Shown here: in pieces, positions 5,866-10,229 of the stretch
How positions within the stretch are numbered: position 1 is the first letter of the stretch
Layout: each line of letters begins with the position of its first letter
From: Bacilli bacterium
GTDB taxonomy: Bacteria; Bacillota_I; Bacilli_A; RF39; UBA660
NCBI GenBank assembly: GCA_024683115.1
Contig: JAIKYM010000165.1
Location: 1-10,229 of the forward strand
Reading direction: 5' to 3'
DNA: 10,229 nt
Program-made: the position numbers and the translations under genes
The notes under the pieces: model-generated
Database searches by the model: none
What the model was told of the DNA's origin: nothing
The model's input: the letters and a program-made list of their open reading frames with translations, nothing else

Positions 5866-7056
5866 CTAATATCTAGAATACCACCATACACCCATCTTAG
5901 GAAGACCTATAGTTGTTCTTGCATCAATAAGATGAGACTTCCATTGAGTATAAGTTGTATAATCTGATCCATACCAACCAGTACCTAATCCTAAGTGTAA
6001 GTGTGCACCTGTCGAACATGTTTCCCAAGATTTTGTTCTAGAACCACCACCAACTGTTCCAATTACAGTATTAGTATACACTGTAGCATATAAAGTTGTA
6101 TTAATAGTTAATAAGTGCATATAACATGCAGTATATTTTTTCCCATTAACATAAGAACATACATATACTTGATTACCACCACAACTTGCTTTCTTAATTA
6201 TCTTACATACTGTACCAGAAGCAACTGGATATACATTAGTGCCTTCTGAATTACCTCCAATATCAGTTCCAGAGTGTCCTTCGCTCTTACCTGTTATTGG
6301 ACTAATACGATAACCAAAATAAGAAGTAATTTTACCTTTTACAAGTGGTTTAACCCAACCTGCATTATTAGTCGAATTAACTCTAGCTTGGCACGCATTT
6401 AATTCTTCTGTTTCTTTACATCCCATATTAATCATGAAATTTAAGAAGCTCTTGGCATCTTGAATATCACTTTTAATATCGTTTGCATATTTATCATATT
6501 TAGAAATATCATCATATAAAGAATCTATTTCATCATTTAAACTATTAATTTGATTATTTAATTCAATACGTCTATCAGAAATATATTGAATCAATTCATC
6601 ATTCTTTTTAATCTTATCCTTATAAGAATCTATCTTCTCATTCATATATGACATTAATTGTTCCATAATAGCATATCTATAAACTAAATCCTCATAAGAA
6701 CTTGCAGCAAATATATACTCAAGATATACATTATCACCCGATGCAATTTGATATGCAGACATCAAATTTTCAAGTTCACTCTTACCATTTGCAATATCAA
6801 CAGTAAGTTGCGCTGACTCTTCTTCTGCTGCTGTTAACTTTTGTTGATTAACATTAATCTCATTTTCTTTATTTTTAATACTTTGTTCATCAGTTTTGAT
6901 GTTATTCCTTGCAGTATTTTTTTTATTCTGTTGTTCTTGATATTGTTTTTCAAGATTTGCAATTTCTTGTCTTTTTTGAGCTATTGTTTCAGCATTAGCA
7001 TTAAAAGGTATAAGAATAATGAATAATATTAATACTATAAATATATTCTTCTTCAT
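5866..7056 (-). CDS. Secreted coiled-coil M23 peptidoglycan hydrolase (FtsEX-linked, EnvC/PcsB/CwlO-like role)
   Basis: A signal peptide (MKKNIFIVLILFIILIPFNANA, likely cut after residue 22) leads to a long Lys/Glu/Gln-rich coiled coil (about 23-205). A C-terminal M23 metallopeptidase domain follows (about 235-385). Zinc ligands are all visible: H261 and D265 in GHSGTDIGG, and HLH at 352-354, with H314 as a likely catalytic His. It should therefore be active, cutting peptidoglycan cross-bridges. Coiled-coil hydrolases are the known partners of FtsEX (EnvC, PcsB, CwlO), and this gene begins in a TAATG overlap with ftsX, so FtsX control is a strong inference. The mature protein has seven Cys (213, 222, 284, 292, 300, 311, 347), which is unusual for a secreted Bacillota protein. 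The architecture is closest to EnvC; PcsB has a CHAP domain and CwlO an NlpC/P60 domain. Confidence 0.92.
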   Translation of the reverse strand: MKKNIFIVLILFIILIPFNANAETIAQKRQEIANLEKQYQEQQNKKNTARNNIKTDEQSIKNKENEINVNQQKLTAAEEESAQLTVDIANGKSELENLMSAYQIASGDNVYLEYIFAASSYEDLVYRYAIMEQLMSYMNEKIDSYKDKIKKNDELIQYISDRRIELNNQINSLNDEIDSLYDDISKYDKYANDIKSDIQDAKSFLNFMINMGCKETEELNACQARVNSTNNAGWVKPLVKGKITSYFGYRISPITGKSEGHSGTDIGGNSEGTNVYPVASGTVCKIIKKASCGGNQVYVCSYVNGKKYTACYMHLLTINTTLYATVYTNTVIGTVGGGSRTKSWETCSTGAHLHLGLGTGWYGSDYTTYTQWKSHLIDARTTIGLPKMGVWWYSRY

Positions 7057-7955
7057 TATATCTTTAGATACCTCCTTACAGCATTAACTGAACCAAACAT
7101 TCCAACTAACCCACCAACAAGCACTAATACTAGAGATGTTGTATAAACAATTGAATTTGGATTTACTAACACTATTAATTCACTAAATAAATCCCCACCT
7201 ACATAATCATAGAAGAATGTATAACCAAATATATTTAATAGCACAGGAATAATTGATCCTATGATACCTATTATAAATCCTTCAAATAGGAATGGTAATT
7301 TAATAACTGTATTGGAAGTTCCAACTAATCTCATGATAGATAATTCATGTCTTCTTGAGAATATTGTTATCTTAATTGTATTTGAAATTAAGAATATAGT
7401 AACTAGTATTAAAGCAATAACTGTTATAACACAAGCGTTACGAATAACTTCAAGCATTGAAACTAACTTAGATGCAAGAGATTCACCATATTTTATGTAA
7501 TCTACATGATCATATTGTTCTATTTCTTTAACTGTCTCATCTATTTTCTTAACATCACTAACACGAAATACAAATGTAGCCTGAAGCGGATTGGTATCTA
7601 ATGTTTCAAATACTTTCTTTAAATCATCATCTTTAGCTGATAACTGTTCTTTAAGATAATCTTGAGATCTATATTCTAATGTTTCTTTATTAACATTATC
7701 ATTTGAATTAATTTTAGTCTTCAAATCATTTATTTCTTCATCTGTAACATTTTTATCAACAAATACTATTACAGTTAATACATCTTCAATATGTTTAGTA
7801 ATCGAATTAACATTAAAAGTAAATAGTATGGCTAATCCTACAATAACAAGTGTAATACTCGTTGAAGAAATAGATGCTAGAGATAAAGAAAGATTTCTAA
7901 ATACTGATTTAAAAGCAACTCTTATTCCACGAGTAAATATTCTAATTATCCTCAT
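7056..7955 (-). CDS. ftsX: Cell division ABC-type membrane subunit FtsX
   Basis: FtsX is the membrane half of the FtsEX complex, which passes ATP-driven movement to peptidoglycan hydrolases outside the cell. The 299-aa product shows the standard layout. A cytoplasmic N-terminus (FTRGIRVAFKSVFRNLSLSLASISS) comes first, then TM1 (about 28-48), a large extracellular loop (about 50-168) and three more helices (about 172-192, 218-242, 268-290). The family motif RRHELSIMRLVGTSNTVIKLPFLFEG (201-226) is clear. ATG 7955 is chosen; an in-frame TTG at 7961, two codons upstream, has the better spacing (seven bases) from AGGA at 7972-7969 and is a real alternative. The frame is open to a GTG at 8000, but that would add 15 atypical residues. 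The start lies 14 bases inside ftsE. Confidence 0.94.
   Translation of the reverse strand: MRIIRIFTRGIRVAFKSVFRNLSLSLASISSTSITLVIVGLAILFTFNVNSITKHIEDVLTVIVFVDKNVTDEEINDLKTKINSNDNVNKETLEYRSQDYLKEQLSAKDDDLKKVFETLDTNPLQATFVFRVSDVKKIDETVKEIEQYDHVDYIKYGESLASKLVSMLEVIRNACVITVIALILVTIFLISNTIKITIFSRRHELSIMRLVGTSNTVIKLPFLFEGFIIGIIGSIIPVLLNIFGYTFFYDYVGGDLFSELIVLVNPNSIVYTTSLVLVLVGGLVGMFGSVNAVRRYLKI
7071..7077 (-). promoter_or_regulatory. Distant ribosome binding site of the M23 hydrolase
   Basis: AAGGAGG on the minus strand is the best Shine-Dalgarno match before ATG 7056, but the spacer is 14 bases, longer than the 7-9 seen at its neighbours. A weak 4-bp hairpin (TATC-TAAA-GATA) lies in the spacer. 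The TAATG overlap with the ftsX stop suggests that re-initiating ribosomes do most of the work. Confidence 0.4.
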
Positions 7956-8643
7956 ATTCAATATACTTTCCTTTCTCTTGATCAGATACAACAACACCAC
8001 GATGAATGCATACTACTCTTTTCTTCATACGATTTACAATCTCTTTGTCATGAGTAGACATGATTACCGTTGAGCCCATTTCTGTATTGATTTTATCAAT
8101 AACATCCATGATTTCACGCGACATCTTTGGATCCAAATCTCCTGTAGGTTCGTCACAAATAATCAACTTAGGTTTATTAACTATTGCTCTAGCTATACAA
8201 ACTCTTTGTTGCTCACCACCTGATAATTGATCAGGATAACTTCTTAATTTTTCTTTTAAACCTACTCTATTAACTGCTTCCATTACTCTTTCTCTAATAG
8301 TTTTATTATCTAAACCATATGATTCCAATGGATAAGCAATATTTTCGTATACTGTTAATTTAGGAAGCAATTTAAAATCTTGGAATACAACGCCAACTTT
8401 ACGTCTTAACTTATAAACATTACCGTTTTTAAGTTTAGAAACATTAACGCCTCCAACCATCACATTGCCTTTATTAACTTTTTCTTCTCTATATAAAAGT
8501 TTGTTTAAAGTAGATTTACCTGAACCAGATTCACCTATTATAAAAACAAACTCACCTTTATTGATTTGTAGATTTATATCTGCTAAAGCAGATACGCCAT
8601 TTTTATATGTTTTAAATACATGGTTTAATTCTATAAATGCCAT
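7942..8643 (-). CDS. ftsE: Cell division ATP-binding protein FtsE
   Basis: This ABC ATPase of 233 aa is the cytoplasmic engine of FtsEX. Motifs: Walker A GESGSGKST (37-45) followed by the FtsE-typical KLLYREE (48-54); Q-loop VVFQDFKLLP (85-94); signature LSGGEQQR (140-147); Walker B LIICDE (160-165) with D-loop GDLDP; and switch His 198 in STHDK. All are intact, so it should hydrolyse ATP. Walker A has GES where many FtsE proteins have GPS, a mild variation. ATG 8643 is chosen because AGGTGAT (8657-8651) lies seven bases upstream. The earlier ATG at 8652 and GTG at 8655 fall within that site. It is the first gene of a six-gene operon with its own promoter, divergent from cdd, and its 3' end overlaps ftsX. 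Confidence 0.96.
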   Translation of the reverse strand: MAFIELNHVFKTYKNGVSALADINLQINKGEFVFIIGESGSGKSTLNKLLYREEKVNKGNVMVGGVNVSKLKNGNVYKLRRKVGVVFQDFKLLPKLTVYENIAYPLESYGLDNKTIRERVMEAVNRVGLKEKLRSYPDQLSGGEQQRVCIARAIVNKPKLIICDEPTGDLDPKMSREIMDVIDKINTEMGSTVIMSTHDKEIVNRMKKRVVCIHRGVVVSDQEKGKYIEYEDN

Positions 8644-8666
8644 TTTAATCATCACCTACTATCATA

Positions 8667-8675
8667 AGTATACCA
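8667..8675 (-). promoter_or_regulatory. Extended -10 promoter of the ftsE operon
   Basis: TGGTATACT on the minus strand (8675-8667) is an extended -10, giving a start near 8660, just before the AGGTGAT ribosome binding site. No good -35 sits 17 bp away (AAGATT). An alternative is TCGTCA (8709-8704) with TATACT (8686-8681) at 17 bp. Either could drive the six-gene operon. Confidence 0.45.
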
Positions 8676-8747
8676 TAAAAAGTATATATAATCTTTACTT
8701 ATATGACGAAAAATGTAAATTTTTAAGACTTTTATAAACTATTAATA

Positions 8748-8766
8748 TATAATTAAATTAGGTGAT
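8748..8766 (+). promoter_or_regulatory. Possible cdd -10 and ribosome binding site
   Basis: TATAAT at 8748-8753 is a perfect -10 hexamer, but no convincing -35 precedes it. The start it predicts (about 8760) would coincide with the AGGTGAT ribosome binding site (8760-8766), leaving almost no leader. The binding site itself is clear; the -10 may be chance in this AT-rich gap. Confidence 0.3.
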
Positions 8767-8772
8767 TAAAAT

Positions 8773-9144
8773 ATGTACGAAAGATTAAAGGAATTATTAA
8801 ACAACTCCTATAGTCCATACTATAAATTTCCAGTATCAGCTATAGTAGTTACTAAAGATGGTAAAACATTTGAAGGTGTTAATGTAGAAAATGCAAATGG
8901 GACATCAATATGTGCTGAAAGACATGCAATTGGCGCTGCTATTACAGCAGGTTATAAAAAAGGAGAATTTGATAGAATATATATCATGTTATCCTCAGGT
9001 GAATTCGGAACTCCATGTTTCGCATGTAGACAAGTATTATTAGAATTTATGGATAAAACAAGTAAAATAATATCTGTAGATAAAAATGGAAACGAAAAAG
9101 AATATTCACTTGAAGAGTTATGTCCATATCCATTTGATTTATAA
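8773..9144 (+). CDS. cdd: Cytidine deaminase
   Basis: The enzyme converts cytidine and deoxycytidine to uridine and deoxyuridine in pyrimidine salvage, in the cytoplasm, using zinc. The 123-aa length is typical of the small homotetrameric class. The substrate loop FEGVNVENAN (33-42), the catalytic CAE (C47, E49, in SICAERHA) and the second zinc motif PCFAC (C82, C85) are all present, so three Cys ligands and the proton-shuttling Glu are intact. ATG 8773 follows AGGTGAT at six bases. It is a single gene, divergent from ftsE and convergent with rmuC. In many Bacillota cdd lies near era and diacylglycerol kinase; that context is absent here. Confidence 0.96.
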   Translation: MYERLKELLNNSYSPYYKFPVSAIVVTKDGKTFEGVNVENANGTSICAERHAIGAAITAGYKKGEFDRIYIMLSSGEFGTPCFACRQVLLEFMDKTSKIISVDKNGNEKEYSLEELCPYPFDL

Positions 9145-9149
9145 AATAT

Positions 9150-9177
9150 AAAACGTAGACTTATTGGTCTACGTTTT
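9150..9177. terminator. Bidirectional terminator between cdd and rmuC
   Basis: A perfect 11-bp stem pairs AAAACGTAGAC (9150-9160) with GTCTACGTTTT (9167-9177) around a six-base loop. It is followed by CTTT on the plus strand and by ATATTTT on the minus strand. The rmuC stop codon (9163-9161) lies in the loop, so its last codons form one arm of the hairpin. Confidence 0.85.
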
Positions 9178-10229
9178 CTTTATCATAAGTTAATTCTTTA
9201 ACATTTGCGTCTTGAATTGATGCAAATCTCTTAGATATCTTATCAGTTGTTGTATGTAAATCTTTAACTTCACTAGAAACTGTATCAATGGACTTAGATA
9301 ATTTATCCCATCTATCCTTATATCTTTGGAATTCAACACCAAGTTTATTTAACTCTTGATGAATAATCTTAGAATACTTATCTCTTTCAATATTCTTTAA
9401 TATCATAGCAACAGTAGATAATGTAGACATAAGTGTTGTTGGTCCACATATCCATACTTTTCTTTCATATGCATACTTTAACAAATCTTCATGGTACGCA
9501 TTTAATTCAGCGAATACTGCTTCAGCAGGCAAGAACATAATAGCTTGATCAGCTGTTTCATCAGGAATGATATATTTATCAGCAATATCTGTAATATGTT
9601 TTTTTACATCTGCTTCGAAAGCTTTAGCAGCAACAAGACGTGTTTCTCTTGATAATTCTTTATTAGTCATACGTTCATAGTTTTCAAGTGGAAACTTAGA
9701 ATCTATACAAATATTTTTAATTGGATCAGCTCCATATATAATACTATCAGCTATAGCACCATTTGATAATTTATGTTGGATATCATAAATATCTCTTCTC
9801 TCCCCAAATACAGAAGTAAGAATATAATTTAAATTTACTTCACCAAATGTACCACGCGTTTTTTTATCAGTTAAAACAGATTGAAGATTAACAATATCTT
9901 TAGATAAGACATCAATATTCTTTTGTGCTTCATCTATTTTAGTTAACCTTTCTAATACATTATTGAATGTTTTATTAGTTTTTTCTAGAGATTCATCTAA
10001 TCTTTGATTAACTTTATCATTCATTTCATTTAATCTTTTTTCCATTTTAAGATTTAATGATTCAAAGTCTTGTTCTAAGCTACGCGAGAAATCATATTTA
10101 AAATCGCCAATAGATTTATTAACATCTGCTTTTAATTCAGTAACATTTTTAATAATTTCAATAGAATTATCATTTTGCTTTTTAAATAAATTAATTAACA
10201 ATAATACAATACATACGATTAATAAACCA
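9161..10229 (-). CDS. rmuC: RmuC family protein (N-terminus beyond window)
   Basis: RmuC proteins are membrane-anchored, have a predicted PD-(D/E)xK-type nuclease fold, and limit recombination at inverted repeats. The frame stays open to the right edge. A TTG at 10201 could be read as a start, but the codons above it encode GLLIVCIVLLLINLFKK, the N-terminal membrane anchor typical of RmuC, so the true start lies past 10229. Counting from 10201, a coiled coil (about 15-110) precedes the RmuC domain. That domain contains RGTFGEVNL (116-124), GAIADSIIYG (148-157) and IDSKFPLENYERM (166-178), where D167 and K169 fit the nuclease D/E-x-K element. FLPAEAVFAEL (223-233) and VWICGPTTLMS (249-259) follow. 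A second coiled stretch ends the protein. The visible part is about 355 residues and lacks nothing except the first few. Confidence 0.93.
   Translation of the reverse strand, partial: GLLIVCIVLLLINLFKKQNDNSIEIIKNVTELKADVNKSIGDFKYDFSRSLEQDFESLNLKMEKRLNEMNDKVNQRLDESLEKTNKTFNNVLERLTKIDEAQKNIDVLSKDIVNLQSVLTDKKTRGTFGEVNLNYILTSVFGERRDIYDIQHKLSNGAIADSIIYGADPIKNICIDSKFPLENYERMTNKELSRETRLVAAKAFEADVKKHITDIADKYIIPDETADQAIMFLPAEAVFAELNAYHEDLLKYAYERKVWICGPTTLMSTLSTVAMILKNIERDKYSKIIHQELNKLGVEFQRYKDRWDKLSKSIDTVSSEVKDLHTTTDKISKRFASIQDANVKELTYDKENVDQ

Noticed and set aside
6841..7026. Hydrophobic 61-codon open frame on the plus strand
   Set aside because: Its Phe/Ile/Leu-rich sequence is the complement of the Lys/Asn/Gln-rich coiled coil and signal peptide of the M23 gene.
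7956..8000. GTG at 8000 as the ftsX start
   Set aside because: It would add 15 residues (VLLYLIKRKESILN and the initiator) absent from typical FtsX N-termini, deep in ftsE; the family-like sequence starts at ATG 7955 or TTG 7961.
7261..8073. Plus-strand open frames of about 80 codons within ftsX and ftsE
   Set aside because: They lie fully or mostly opposite ftsX and ftsE, resemble no known protein, and lack start signals.
8465..8737. 90-codon plus-strand open frame running from ftsE into the intergenic gap
   Set aside because: Most of it is antisense to ftsE, including its Walker A region, and it ends in AT-rich promoter sequence.
8644..8772. Riboswitch or small RNA in the ftsE-cdd gap
   Set aside because: The gap is about 130 bases, AT-rich, with no conserved-looking stems; promoters and ribosome binding sites account for it.
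10199..10201. TTG as the rmuC start
   Set aside because: Codons upstream continue a hydrophobic membrane anchor to the window edge, as expected for RmuC.

Overview
The window is visibly AT-rich and uses the standard bacterial code: TGA ends both the Y-family polymerase gene and rseP, and Trp is encoded by TGG. Strong AGGAGG or AGGTGAT ribosome binding sites, very short or overlapping gene junctions, and the family content (UvrX/UmuC-type polymerase with a YolD-like partner, FtsEX, an M23 hydrolase, RseP, CdsA, RmuC) point to a low-GC Bacillota, perhaps one of the uncultured gut Bacilli. The taxonomic placement is inference. FtsEX plus an M23 peptidase implies a peptidoglycan cell wall, and TGA as stop argues against Mycoplasma.

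Layout, left to right. (1) 1-1169, minus strand: a zinc-ribbon, single-pass membrane protein whose C-terminus runs off the left edge. (2) 1170-1297: a divergent promoter region with a good promoter each way, an 11-bp-arm palindrome over the minus-strand -10, and a LexA-box-like sequence inside the plus-strand promoter. (3) 1298-2862, plus strand: an error-prone Y-family polymerase and a YolD-like partner overlapping by ATGA, followed by a tRNA-Ala (UGC) at 2897-2973 and a terminator. (4) 3042-8643, minus strand: a tight six-gene operon read from the right as ftsE, ftsX, secreted M23 hydrolase, cdsA, rseP and an unrecognised 220-aa protein, closed by a terminator whose stem contains the last stop codon. 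(5) 8773-9144, plus strand: cytidine deaminase, convergent with (6) rmuC on the minus strand, 9161 to the right edge, sharing a bidirectional terminator. The rmuC start lies beyond the window.

How the genes work together. FtsE and FtsX form an ABC-type machine that typically activates a coiled-coil peptidoglycan hydrolase outside the cell, and the next gene encodes exactly such a protein. The same message carries CdsA (CDP-diacylglycerol for phospholipids) and RseP (intramembrane protease), so the operon joins wall cleavage, lipid synthesis and membrane proteolysis. The polymerase pair looks like a DNA-damage-inducible translesion unit. I did not find a clearly undescribed system. The points most worth following are the unknown tail gene of the operon, the C33 tRNA-Ala, the operator-like palindrome, and the extra N-terminal membrane segment of RseP. 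No intergenic stretch exceeds 300 bases, and I saw no insertion sequence, CRISPR array, integrase or other mobile element.
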